DNA of 64,000 bases from Sipunculus nudus (GCA_026874595.1 CM049310.1:90341556-90405555), one strand, 5' to 3'; counted from the first letter of the stretch, positions 34,501 through 46,339 are shown. Made by a program: numbers and translations. Notes: generated by a model from the letters alone, not told the origin.

Positions 34501-37500
34501 CCAAAGACGACATAACCTTACAGCAAGAGGTCTAAGCTTTAATGACGTGTAGCTATAATTTCCTGACGACAGAACCTTACAGCCGGAGATCAAATGCTCT
34601 AACACATTACCATAACAGCTCTAGGTCAAATAATCTGACGACATAACCTTGCAGCTGGCCTTCTAATGTTCTGATGACACAATCTTGCAGCTGGCGGTCT
34701 AATGCTCTAACGACATAAGCACATAAGCCTAGACCTGTAGGTATAATGTTCTGACGACATAATCTTACAGCTGGAGATCTAAGGCTCTGATGCCATAACC
34801 TTACAGCTAGAGGTCTTATGCTCTGATGACATAAGATTGCAGCTGGCGGTTTAATGCTCAGAAGACATAACCATGGTAAAAATGTATATGTTGGCCTTTT
34901 AATGGCTAAATAATAACTGGCTAATAAGCGTACTCAAGGTTCTATAAATGATATTGTAATAGTAATAATGATATTTATAATGATAATAATATATAATTGT
35001 GTATAATTATCTGTAGGCAAATAGTGCAGTGGAACGAGCTGGTCTGTTGGCGGAGGTGAAAACTCACCAAGTTGAGAGCGATGAGAATTGCTGTATGCGA
35101 GGGGACGCTCTGGCTGACGCCATTAACCAGGACAAACAACGAGGACTCATACCTTTCTATGTAGGATTTTCGATTCTTATGTTTTAAAAGTATATAGGAA
35201 AACATTCATTTTATTACTCTAATTATTACAATAATTGTCTATCATAATGTAGTATCCAAAAGTTGCAACTAGCAAAAATATTCTTAGAAAACATTATGAC
35301 ATAGGCCTAATAAGACTCCTTGAGAAATAACATTAACAATGACGGGGGAACATTACTACGGTATTTTTTAATTAACCACTATATCCACATACCTTGCATT
35401 ACATTTAAGTGTAAATTTACTGTGTGTTAAAGCTAATTTTTATCAACTGCGTTTTTCACGAAAATTTGTGATTGAGTTCTTTCTCTACCACGGTAAAGGC
35501 GAGAAGGCATATGACAAATAACATGGATGCTGTTTGGTATACACATTTATTTAAATTACTGATATGGCCTCAGAAGCTGTGGCTCGCGTCGTCTTGTGTA
35601 TCAAACAGCCTGCTGCTGGGCGTTACCAGTTGCCATGTACGTAAACGGTCGTAGCCCTGCTGTCCCTGGCCGTGTTTACTGCGGAAAAAACAACATGAAA
35701 TTACATGAAATGACAGGAATAAACCTATGAACAATAGTGCCGACATGCGGTAGCCTTTAACATATGAAAACATTTACAAAACACGTGCTGTAGATACTTA
35801 AGTAGTAATTAAGGATTTACGGGGTTACGCTACTGAAAGCAAATGACATACATTCAGATGCTGCAATATCACCAGCTCCGTTATCAAAAGAAGCCAACAA
35901 TCAGGCTAAGCGCTTACCAGACTTTAATTTCGAACAGTGCCCGATCTCATCATCTTAGCATGGTTGTACGGGGTCAAGCCGGCCAAAGCCTTATATGCCA
36001 CGTAGAACGAGCTGCCCCTCCATGTAGTCCGTCACCGATGAGTGATGGGTCCCTTTGATAGCTTCAATACTGCACATTTCAACGTTAAAAACTTTAGCTC
36101 AGGGTTTCTGATTTTCGCAGGTTTCACGGGGCGTTTTAATTACGTGTGCTCTGATCTGAAGGTTATGGCCGTCTGCCCCGAGTACCTTAAAGTTGGCCTC
36201 TCCCATGAAACCCCAATTTAATTAAATCCGATCAATTGCAGCCCCAGTGCCGGCGATACTAAATGAACAAGTTTTCAGCCCTCTAAAAGAATTAAATTCG
36301 CCTCGACTTCCTTGCACAAGGATCCTGTGTGATAGTCTAAGGGTCAAATAGGACACGACCCCTATCCCCCCCCCTCCCATCCCCCGGCCACAGTGATGCT
36401 CATTTAAACAAAGCACTTTCGTGACAGCGTTATAAAATATTTGTTCATAAAGGCGTAACCATAGTTGTATAGATGCGATATTCTATACTTGAATACTATG
36501 TACATTATTTTTCTTCTTTGACATTGATAAAATTGATGAATTTTGAAGAGTCAGGCAAATATGTCCATAACCTAACGTGTGTTTATGATTTGAATTTGCT
36601 TTTCTATTTTACAGGCTGTTGCCACATTAGGTACTACGGGTTCCTGTGCCTTTGATAAACTTCAAGAGATAGGACCTGTGTGTAAGTTAATACCCATATT
36701 GGCTTGGTAATATTACTGTTAAATCTATACAATTCACATTTTTGGGTGAACTTTTATACTTTCAAAGCATTGCGTATGGATTAATTGTGATTCTCTCTTA
36801 ATAATCGACCTCATGCCCTCGTGAGCCTGTATATATGTGCAAATAAACAGCACTCTGTTTCTATCAATCGGAAGAACCTAAGACCACAGCAATAAGAAAA
36901 TTGTTCTGCTGAGTGCGATGGTTCAGAAAATATAAGTTGTCTGTTTGAGGACCACATCCATTGTGAATGGTAGTGTCTCTATCCTACAATTTTATTATTT
37001 CAAACAGTTCACGCTTAAATGAAATACATGAAATAATATTATATAATAATTTTCGACCAAACATGAATAGAACAAAGCTAATGTTTGGCTATTTATTTTT
37101 CATTATGAAATGCTATTTGTTAGGTTTTAAAGCAGCCACCAGAGGCCGGGGGGGGGGGGGGGGGGGAGGGGCGCAGAGAGCAGAGAGCAAAGACCCACCC
37201 CACCCCCCGGTCGCATCTATTACTCACCGTCCTCCTGGAAGTTCAATAAGTCTAATGATGATTAAACATTCTAAAACACAATTATGAAATCCCGTCATTG
37301 GTATCCGTAGATTTTAAACTTTTTTTCAATATAAGACATTGCAGATGCCGTTGTCAATGTAGTGTTTTTTTATAAATCTACATTTCCTTAGATATGATCC
37401 TGCAAAGTGATACCTTTTACTTGTTCATCTTGTTCTACTGATATTTTTAATTAGAATTTAAACGTGATGTGTTGCCTTTACCAACTATTTCAGCCTCTCC

Positions 37501-40370
37501 CCTCCCAATCCTCACTCCTTCCCTGGCCACAATGTTGTTGTTACAGATATTTCCCCGCAATCATTAAAGACGTAGAAATGAATCCAGAGTGAATAAATGA
37601 ATATTAGTGCTATTCGAAAAACAAGAAATCATGGTCCACGGGTATGTTGGCGTTGGTTATCTCACTGCCGGTAAATATTGTTTTCTTACAGGTAATAAAG
37701 AAAATGTATGGCTACATGTAGACGCCGCCTATGCCGGGTCCGCATTCATATGTCCCGAATTTAGACCGCTGCTTGATGGTGTGGAGGTATTTATTGTTTA
37801 TACTTAGACGAATTCAACATATCATTACTATTGTTGTGAAGACATAACTCGATGTTAAGTCAATACATGTACTTAATTTCCTATGGAGAGAAACCTTTGA
37901 CGATCACAAATAGTATTCCACCGACATATAGGGAATGTTAAGTACAACGTCAAGGTCGGTTTTTCTAAGTCTACAAATCTATTTTTCCAGATTCATCAGT
38001 AAGACCAAAAACAGATTCTCCATTTCAATATTTGCATTTGTGAACAGAAGGATTAACACTAAAACATGTTCATATGACCTTATCTGAGATGGGACTTACA
38101 ATGTGTTAAAGGCAAAGGTATACATTTTAATATTTAAAATAGTATTTTGATTTTTAAATAGATGAATGTTCTTTTTTTAGATATTTCATCTTCACTGACC
38201 TAGTTCTTATCTCATTACACCTTTTCTCTTTCAAGTTATTTAATTATGCCTTTGGCTTTACAGTTTGCAGATTCTTTCAACTTCAACCCCCACAAATGGA
38301 TGCTGGTAAACTTTGATTGCTCGGCCATGTGGTAAGTATGTTTTAGACCGGCTTTTGTCGCTCAGAGGTAAAGCACAGGATTTAAAGCCAAAAGGTCGTG
38401 AGTTCAAATCTCAGCCGAGTAGCGGTGACATTTTTTGCGGTTAATTCCCATCAGGATGAGCGCTATGCATGCTTAACGGGAAAGCTGTGCCCAACGACCG
38501 CGAATCACTCACGAATGAGTTCGTCTTGTAGGGTTACTCGATGTAATGACCATGCAATCGGTATGGTTACACACCAGGACCCATAGGTACCACCATGATA
38601 CAAAATATTACGATAGTGTTACGGAATCTAATAACAACAGATCACGAACATAAATTTAAAATAAAAAAATCAGATTCTGTAACACTAGGCAGCGTGAAAT
38701 GTCTAGGGAAATGAATAAAGAAGTCAGTGTTTTTTTTAACAAATAATTATAAATTATTCTTAAAACAATCCTAACATTACAATACACTAAATCAATACAA
38801 TTACACAGTATAACAAAAAAATGTACAGTACCAGAGTGTCTGGATCCTAGGCTTTGATATCTGGATACCACCACTGCCACTGCTCAACAAGATTAGTTTA
38901 AAACCAATGATCCACGTTAACAGTAAAAATTCAAAGACAAACTGGAGAAAGTCCGTATTAAGTCTGTATTAATATCTGTCACCACTGCAATTATCGGTTA
39001 AAGGTCCCAAAATAGTCGAGAAGGTAACACTCTTAGTGCTGTCTGTTTTTTTCCCTTTCTGCCGGCTCTAAACACAGCCCTTAAATTATAGCTTCTCATC
39101 CGAAAATTCTAGGAATGAAAAAAACTCCAAAGAACAATGCACAGGAACAGACCTGAAGCATCTAGAACAAAGAACACTGTGTCTCTACGCTTAAGACCCC
39201 ACACGCTAGCCCGCCAAACTCTCAGGTCTCCCATAGCAACGAACTATGCGTGCCTAACAGACACATGTAACACTCCTGTGCACAATAAACCAGGACTTAC
39301 CTAACACGAATCAAAATGTGAACAGACACATGTAACAATAGAAAGCGAGTGTTACCGCCCTTTTCAGCAGTCCTTAACCGAAAAGTAAACTCTGCTGATG
39401 TACATACTTAGGAAAAGAATAAATTATGTTAGCATTAAAAAAATGGAGGCTGTTACCTACACCAAATATAACCTTTAAAAAGGTATGTTTTCTGTATTAA
39501 CGTTTATGCCTTTGCAAGGAGTTGATGCATTTCTTAGCCCTCCGTGTGTATTTTATTTATGTGATTGTTCAAAACCTAACTCACGCAATCTTGAACGGAC
39601 CACATGAGATTTTCTGGGAATTTCGGCTCTTTCGGAAAAAGATTAGTTTTTGGTGTGGATCCGACACATAACCAAGTATTAGGAGCGTCATCAAGGAATG
39701 TAAACGAATGCCGACATGCCGGAAGGATGTATTCATCAGAATGAAGATATAAATTTGTATACCTAAGTTACTAAAGCCTAAATAAAGCCTAAATATAGAT
39801 TACGTGAAGATAATTTACTGTAGCACGGAGGAGTTAACTTAAACCTTGCCCATGCAAAGGGCCAAGTGATTTGTATATATTTTATTTTTATTTTTAACGA
39901 TTAGTCATTGTCCTCCAGGTAGCGCCATTAACTTAATATGAATATGGGTAGCCGTGCAACAAGATTATACTTTTTTATTAATTAATCAGGATTTTAGGCT
40001 TTCATTTCGATGGGACTATGAGTAACTGAGGAGTCGTTAAGTTATTAGCTCGCGCCACATAGATTCTTTTAAGATTTCAGTTTGTTTTTGGTACATTTAT
40101 TCACCCCTCACAGAGTAACCCCTAATATCTTCAAAGATAAAAAAATAAATAAATAAATAAAAAGTAATTAATATACTCACACAGGGTGAAAGACTCCTCT
40201 CATATTGTGGAAGCCTTCAATGTAGACCCGGAGTTTTTAAAACATGATCACCAGGCCAAAGTCTTGGATCTCAGGGTAAGCATTAAACAATAACACGCAC
40301 ACACAAACAACCAGAAAATATACACGTATATACAGTGAACTTCTAATTGTGGCCACTTCTATAAAGGATA

Positions 40371-40418
<48 letters not shown>

Positions 40419-40689
40419 TAAGTGATATAGATATAGTTATAAGTGATAATGTTATAGTTATAAGTGATATAGTGTAAGTCATAGCATAAGTCAAGATAAA
40501 GAGTGACGCCTTTGTGATAGACTAACTATTTTATTAGCACACGAGCTTTCGATTCACACTTGCTTCTTCGTTAGATGGTAAATTCTCCACTTGAATTACC
40601 ACCTGACGAAGAAGCCTGTGTGCTTCGAAAGCCCGGGTGTTAATAAAGTTAGTCTATCTAAAAGGCGTCACTCTCTATCTTTACCTTCG

Positions 40690-40749
<60 letters not shown>

Positions 40750-42753
40750 GGAACCTTTATATATTTTGAGACTGTTTAAGGATATGATACCATAAAATAT
40801 AACATATATGTTGTGTGGAGTGGATTAAAAAGATATCTATGAATGAAATTCGAAAGTTTTCCGCGTACAAAAGTAAGCTTAAAATATAACCAGGTATTTT
40901 ATATGATGGTATATGGATTGTTTAGTTAATTTTAATAATCATTGAACCTCTGGCTGTTTTACGATCCAAACGTAGCTAATTTACACTGCAGTCGTATAGC
41001 TAAATACTTCCAACATGGACATCCGCTCTCGTTTCTCTGACTGCAACGATTCCGGCCCAGGGTCATCCATATGTTTTCCTCTGCGCCCACCCTAGAGATG
41101 TGAACCAGAGAACCTTGCCATCAAAACAGTGGTTGAAACAAAAGGAGATCTTGGACGACTGCAGTGTATGGATGTTTTTAACCGAATCATATATTAATTG
41201 TTCCGTCATTTTTTTCAGCACTGGCGTATACCGCTTGGATGTCGGTTCCGTTCACTAAAACTCTGGTTTGTTCTCCGTCTGTACGGAGTTCAGGGAATAC
41301 AAACACACATCAGAAAGGTAATAAAGCAGGCCTCAACGCAAGGGTTCTGCCAACGAATTTTACAATTTCCTACACTGCGATATGCTACGTTTTAATACAA
41401 TTGCCTGTAAAATTTGTGAGCAAATGAAGGATACAAGAAACCCTCACGTCCACATACTCTAACAATTATTAAATTATATTCGTTCAAATAAGCCTTAAAA
41501 TACATATTTAATGAATTTTAGCAACAATGACATATACATATATTGGAATTCCCAAAATATCTGTTTTTCAGTTGTTGTTGTTGGTCTGAAAACTTTAAAA
41601 TATTTTACCTCTTGCAATAAGTATGCATTCAACAATAACATTATCTGAAAAACATACAAACATCTGGAGGCGTTTTTTTTTTGTCATGTAAACATATCAT
41701 CCCTCTCCATTTTGATCCATAGTTTGATAGGAATGGAGTAAACTGCTCTATAAATCAAAATATCAAAAGAAACACATTTTTTTCAAATGTACATGTATAT
41801 GCACAATGGAAAAGCTATTCCTTTTGATTTGTAAAAAAATATCCCTCTAAAAATGGCACGAGCACGTTGGCGCTTAGCTGCCCATTATGATAGTGTGAGA
41901 CCTGTCAGGTTTAAATTAATTAAACGTTTCTTTTATTCAAATTCGGCTTCTACTGGCTAGCGCCACTTGCACAACAATGCTCTGTAGATATCTAAGCTAA
42001 TTTTTTTTTTCACGCAATGTGTTGTATTCTTTTAGCAAACTGACCTGGCGAAAGAATTTGAAGCTCTGGTGAGGGCAGACGACAGGTTTGAGGTCACAAA
42101 TGACGTCGTCATGGGATTAGTCTGCTTCCGATTGAAGGTGGGTTGTCATATTAAAAAAAATACCAACTTCCACTGAACAACAAAAATAAAACGCATCACA
42201 TTTTCATAAATCTTGTTCCTTTTATTTATATATTGATAATTTTATTCATACTTGACTTTTGTGGGCTTATATACACACTAAAATTGATGGATAGAGGGTT
42301 GTATAACAACAGGATATGATGGTTCGATTTATTCCGTGGCTTAATTGTATTTTAACAAGGAGGTTAAAAGTTAGACTCCCAAAATCACGCAGTATGGCAA
42401 CTACTCCATAAGGACTAGGTGGTCGCCCCCTATGTATGAATGTGTCTTTAATTACTGAATGTGTATGCGGTAAATTTAAACTTCCGCTTGCATAACGTTT
42501 CTTGTTTTAACCTCTTTGATCTAAGCAAACGTGAATTTGATTTCAGAATAATTCAAATGAAGTCAATGGGCAGTTACTGAAGAAAATCATAGAAGACGGT
42601 AGAATGTATCTAATGCCATCTGTTGGGAAAGGCGTGTACTACCTGAGATTTACCGTTTGTTCTGCCGAGACAGAATCAAAAGATATTGAATTGTCATGGA
42701 ACATAATCAAAGAGTTATCGAACACATTGCTTGGGGAATCTAAGTCCGTTTAA
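28568..42753 (+). CDS. DDC-like: AAAD/DDC-family gene, copy B (complete, 12 coding exons); possible aromatic aldehyde synthase
   Basis: The gene has 12 coding exons: 28568-28768, 30336-30449, 30826-30939, 33942-34076, 35017-35160, 36615-36681, 37692-37786, 38264-38331, 40185-40275, 41219-41317, 42036-42137 and 42547-42753. They total 1437 nt (478 residues plus stop; human DDC is 480), and every phase matches. An acceptor at 28535 leaves a short 5'-UTR before the ATG, so a non-coding exon probably lies upstream. The family fold is clear: [20 protein letters not shown] start, [37 protein letters not shown], and the PLP lysine in NPHKW (Lys301, 38294-38296). Two active-site positions differ from a decarboxylase: Asn190 (35020-35022) replaces PLP-stacking His192, and Phe330 (40234-40236) replaces Tyr332. 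Known enzymes of this family act in the cytosol and make amines; this one may decarboxylate and oxidatively deaminate to aldehydes (inference). Introns 1, 3 and 4 hold minisatellites; introns 8 and 9 hold transposons absent from copy A. Confidence 0.95.
29850..30295. repeat. 20-bp minisatellite in intron 1 of AAAD copy B
   Basis: Some 20 diverged units of 20 bp, near 'ctctttccggataacctcaa', end about 40 bases before the exon 2 acceptor at 30335. Consecutive units with exact 20-base spacing are clearest at 30177-30257. No similarity to neighbouring exons was seen. Confidence 0.8.
30921..33320. repeat. 32-bp minisatellite in intron 3, built on the exon 3 splice donor
   Basis: The array starts inside exon 3 and fills most of intron 3. 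The typical unit is 'gtgagacaaaggaggtgg' + 'agtcatacaggtca' (~32 bp; about 70 units by length). Each full unit repeats GGAGGTGGAGTCATACAG, the last 18 coding bases of exon 3 (30922-30939), followed by the donor gtcagt. Units diverge by substitution and small indels, and many keep a GT after CAG. It must have grown from the exon-intron border, since the border is coding and fixed by the protein family (GGGVIQ). Confidence 0.88.
34185..34880. repeat. 36-bp minisatellite in intron 4, probably built on the exon 4 splice donor
   Basis: About 19 units of roughly 36 bp, typically 'ggtctaatgctctgacgaca' + 'taaccttacagctggc'. The units nearest the exon (34195-34310) look intermediate: 'agctggtttactgctctgtccag' and 'ggtctactctctaaccaggtaa'. 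They resemble exon 4's end, CTGGTAGCCTACTGCTCTGA then CCAG|gtacgt. Further units lose the CAG-gt. Alignment of exon end with a late unit is about 20 of 27 bases. Confidence 0.75.
35161..36614. other. AAAD copy B intron 5, no embedded gene seen
   Basis: Non-coding intron DNA. The stretch 35480-36200 is less AT-rich than its surroundings and could be an old transposon, but no domain or terminal repeat was recognised. A C-run lies at 36366-36380. Confidence 0.45.
36682..37691. other. AAAD copy B intron 6
   Basis: AT-rich intron with a poly-G run (about 37149-37167). The frame across it is low-complexity and not a gene. Confidence 0.5.
38350..38612 (+). mobile_element. tRNA-derived SINE-like insertion in intron 8 of copy B
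   Basis: The head resembles a tRNA: GTCGCTCAGAGGTAAAGCAC is like box A, and GTGAGTTCAAATCTC like box B, about 30 bases apart. The acceptor and D stems do not pair, so this is not a working tRNA gene. The ~190-base tail has no coding potential. Copy A lacks it at the matching place (about 580), which supports a later insertion. Confidence 0.6.
38617..39337 (-). mobile_element. Solo LTR, copy 1 (721 bp)
   Basis: The sequence starts TGTTACGG and ends ATGTAACA, with ATAG on both sides (38613-38616 and 39338-39341), a 4-bp target-site duplication. It is related along its length to 50157-50927 and, inverted, to 62688-63410. No retroviral-type coding lies next to it, so it is a solo LTR. Minus orientation is inferred from the AATAAA signal on the other strand. 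It lies in intron 8 of AAAD copy B and is absent from copy A. Confidence 0.75.
40372..40412. repeat. (TA)n microsatellite in intron 9 of copy B
   Basis: About 40 bases of TA repeats. At the matching place in copy A (about 1290) only a short 'atatatata' is present. It is followed by the foldback element. Confidence 0.85.
40492..40685. mobile_element. ~195-bp foldback element between TA tracts, hammerhead-like remnant
   Basis: The left arm (about 40492-40578) and right arm (about 40598-40685) are inverted repeats with a ~20-base loop. On the plus strand the right arm has CTGACGA (40603-40609), GAAGC/GCTTC stem halves and GAAA (40627-40630), which resembles a hammerhead core with a C at the free position 7. 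Stem III is not convincing. The left arm has CTAACGA instead. With TA tracts on both sides, it looks like a miniature relative of the Penelope-like palindrome at 5540-8101. No ORF. Confidence 0.55.
40691..40747. repeat. (TA)n microsatellite right of foldback element
   Basis: About 55 bases of TA repeats directly after the foldback element. Confidence 0.9.
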
Positions 42754-44870
42754 CCCCCTGCTATCTACCCTTCTTTTTGTAGATATTATTCTCAAATGAT
42801 TATATTTTTCAATTTTTTCATTTAAAAAATACATAAGAAAGTGGCAACCTAAAAAGGCAACCTAATAAGGTTTTAGCTGGAAATACAACATGACATGTTG
42901 TTACATGACATCGTCCAATCAGCAGCTGTCGATGGAGACTGCTTTTCCCTGTGACCATTGATGTTGACCGCCATAAGTGGACCTGAGGAGAAGAAAGTGG
43001 ACCTAAAGATCAGTGTAAACTATCTGTGGTCTAAGGGTATATGTTATAATTTAAGGAGCCCAATCACATATCTAACTTTTATAAACTAAAGGTAATCCCC
43101 TGCAGGTTTGAAAAAATAATTACGCTTAGATCATTAATATTTACACAGAGGATACCACATATCACATGAATTGTTTTCAAAAGGTGGGTGAATGGGCACA
43201 TTTTAACTACCTATAATTAAACTACAATTATTATGAAAGGTACTTATAAAAATATGCAGACGCCTATTTTAGCTTTCTGATGTAATGTTTAGCTGATGCT
43301 TTTGTCACTGATATGGATGAACACAATTACACACACTGCTGAGACGGTCCTGAGATTTAAAATCCTTGTGTTGATGGAACTATTTGCCTGCCTGCATTTT
43401 TATCTCATTTTAAGTAATAGATTCATTTCTAAGTACAGATGGGAAATATGGTTTTGCTTTATGTGTAACCTGCATTTCTTTTTGTTAATATTTTTAGCAC
43501 TTCGTTGTCAATAAATTGTGAATACAACCAGGGAAATACGATTTATCTTCATGCCCAACAATATATCTGTAATCATGCAAAGTTTGAGGAAAGTCAGTAC
43601 AACTAAATCCTAACAATTGTCTGGGACATCCATGTGATATATTGCAACCGTAGAAATTCATAGTCATAGCTGCACAAAATTAACTTTCCTGATTTCAGAT
43701 AGTTAAAACTTTTCAGTAATAATGAAATCTAAGATCTTATAGGATATTGCTACATATTTTGCAGCGTAAATAGATCGTTCTTTTGTAACATTTTGCCAGA
43801 CGTTACCTGGATGAGACAAAATACTCGTATTTTTATTTTAGTTCTTGACAACTTTCGATAATAATGTTTTCGTTGGTATATACACCTCTCAGTTTGGCAG
43901 AGAATGTTAAAAGAGAGTTCAGAATGTTTATAATGATTTTCTTTGTCAAATGACGCTAGCTGAAGTCGCTGTACTATGGCCGTAGTTTCAATTTTGAATA
44001 TAAATGTTTGTTTAAAAAATGATATCATGAACTTTTCCAAGTTTCTTAACGACACATGTCAAAAACATCTTCACCCAATATTGGCATATGACAAAGAGTA
44101 AAGTATTTTACATAAATAGATGAGAACCAAAGTCGGCGCACACATGGTTTGAACTGGAGCTTAATGATTGATCCACGGCCTGGAAGATACACCAGTGGAC
44201 GTAAATTATCGTAGTTACTGGTTGACTGAACGATCATTGTTAAATAAAATTATGATGTCCATATAATAACTAATAAATAGGGCTTTGTGAACATTTCAGT
44301 AAAAGTATTTCTCGCCATGTATTTGATTTAACTGACGGGAGATACACGCTGGTGCCGAAGCGTTTTCATGGGTAATATTTATTTTCATTAATATATATTT
44401 GTAGGGGAGAAGTCTTTCAGCAGTGGTGAACTAAAAATGACCGTGCAAGCCAGTCCTGCTTGCAAATTTGGGATAGTATGTACTGGATACACTGGAGGGC
44501 TAAGAGTTTGTCTATTTTGCCGGGGAGTGGGTAAGATGTATTAGGTAAACTCAAAACTAGGGTGTAAGACTGGTGTCCACATCGGTGCGTTGCCATTTTT
44601 CTGAGTTGTTCGTATGAAAAACTTACTTTATGTGTGGGTAAGATGTATATACAAGTTATATATACTAAGGGGCCAGTATGATATATTAAAGCTGAAATCT
44701 GAAAGCTGATTTATCGTTTGTTTACCATGGTGCTCATACTGATAAGACCGTTGAGGGGGAACCCACAAAAGTAGGTTATAAATCGCTAGCTTTGTATAGG
44801 TAACACTTAGAACTTCCCGTGATGTTAGACACAAAATTAACTATTGTATTTTTTAATGTTTTCCTTGATA
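42754..44870. other. AAAD copy B 3' flank
   Basis: Non-coding DNA matching the copy A flank (2602-5430). No gene seen. Confidence 0.6.
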
Positions 44871-44879
44871 ACCTTTCCA

Positions 44880-44902
44880 TATATATATATTTACATATAT
44901 TT

Positions 44903-44966
<64 letters not shown>
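44880..44966. repeat. (TA)n tract, empty site for the Penelope-like element
   Basis: An interrupted TA tract in the same place within unit B where unit A holds the 2.6-kb Penelope-like insertion. It is followed by 'ctatacctagtcctatgacc', which aligns with 8154 onward. Confidence 0.85.
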
Positions 44967-44969
<3 letters not shown>

Positions 44970-45762
44970 GCTATACCTAGTCCTATGACCTGAAATTGGA
45001 AGGCCTGTGGAAGTCACAATATTGAGAGGCTCATTTACAAAATCATGATCCTCGAGGTAAATCGTTTTATGCATGGCATACAGTCTATACAGGGGAAATA
45101 AAACGTTCTTTATCTAAATCTGATGTATGCCCAGCTGGCAAATGGATCTAAATCCTTCAAAATGTTCGTTTCCAAAACATCTCAAACTTGTAGATAGATT
45201 GAGACTTAAAGACAGAGAATATTCAACCTTGCTTCTTAATGTTTCAAACGATTTATCTATACAACATGCAGTCTTGGGATGGTTGAACCTAAAAATATTT
45301 TTGTTCCGCAACGAAATATGTCGAGTCCCGTCATTACACTTATTTATGTTTTTCATATAGTTGACACTTTTGGTAAAAACTATCAACTAGAGGTTTTAAA
45401 ATGGTCTCTTGGTAATATGTTATGTAATATTCCCCTTTAAGTGTGTGTAATCTTGGTCATGCTATGTCTTAGTGACTCTGTCAAACAGTAACAGGATGGC
45501 CAGGCAAATTAATTTATTTAACCTATGCTGTTAGTTGTCGGGAACTTTTGAAAGCAACACCAGATGATACGCTTCTCGTATGTGTATTAACTTTTCTTTC
45601 AACCATATATTACATTTACATATTTTCATTATCGACATGTAATTTATCTTCAAAATCAGACGTGATGGACATTTAAATGAATTGATTTACCAGATTCTTT
45701 GTTTTGATCCCCACTATATCTGGTAGATTTTCATCTATTTTGAATGATTCATTCAGGTAAGT

Positions 45763-45855
45763 CACACTGACTAAAGAATTTGAGACTCATGTTAAAGAAG
45801 ATCGACAGTTTGAGGTTATCAGTGACGTAATCTTTGGGCTGGTTTTCGACTGAAG
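45763..45855 (+). pseudogene. Decayed AAAD exon (third copy, C)
   Basis: The stretch matches the penultimate coding exon of copies A and B ([20 protein letters not shown] in those genes; here KEFETHVKEDRQFEVISDVI). It has lost several bases near the end (the VCFR region is reduced to VF, then a stop). A GT donor follows at 45856. No convincing neighbouring exons were found, so this is an isolated relic of a third, more diverged member of the tandem array. It lies about 3 kb downstream of copy B. Confidence 0.75.
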
Positions 45856-46339
45856 GTAGTTGCGCGTTCTTTGTAAGGTTTATAACGTCCAGACCTGGAA
45901 TATTGAAAGACAAAAGTAACTTGTGGGAATATATAAGGTGATTTAAAGAGTTAAATACTTAGAAATGACCTAGCTCACACTTTCTATAAAATACAATATT
46001 TAGGAATGCATGTCGTTCGCCATGATTTCAGAAACTACAAAATGACATAAGGTTTACAATATACCCTTCGTTGATTCTGAAGCATTTTTTAGATGTTTAA
46101 TTAAGAATATATGTTTGAAATTAATGTATTATTGTCATCGATGTATTATTAATTATTCTGTTTATTTTATGAATCTGCAGATGTACCTAATAGTTAGGGA
46201 CCTACCTCGATCCCCCCCCCCCCCCCCCCCATCATCAATCATCTATTTTTTCTTATTGCTATGAGCCTTTACGTTGATTTTTAGGATGTTTACATTGAAT
46301 GTACTGGAACTCACAAGTGGTTCCGGGCTGGTTTCTCAA

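Larger units (their letters stand above)
37771..45175 (+). repeat. Segmental duplication, unit B
   Basis: This is the partner of 1-8350. It covers exons 7-12 of AAAD copy B and the 3' flank. Unit B alone carries a tRNA-like SINE and a solo LTR in intron 8, a foldback element between TA tracts in intron 9, and smaller insertions near 41580-41870 and 42400-42460. Introns have diverged more than exons, which suggests both copies were under selection for some time. Confidence 0.85.

Noticed and set aside
34315-34605. Minus-strand ORF with RLC/RPPAVRLC repeats
   Set aside because: It is a frame through the intron 4 minisatellite, not a protein repeat.
38350-38422. A functional tRNA gene
   Set aside because: Box A and B-like sequences are present, but acceptor and D stems do not pair and the element has a SINE-like tail.
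46181-46210. A possible last exon for AAAD copy C ('cagatgtacctaat')
   Set aside because: Only about 14 bases match exon 12 of copy B, and a stop follows at once; chance similarity is likely.
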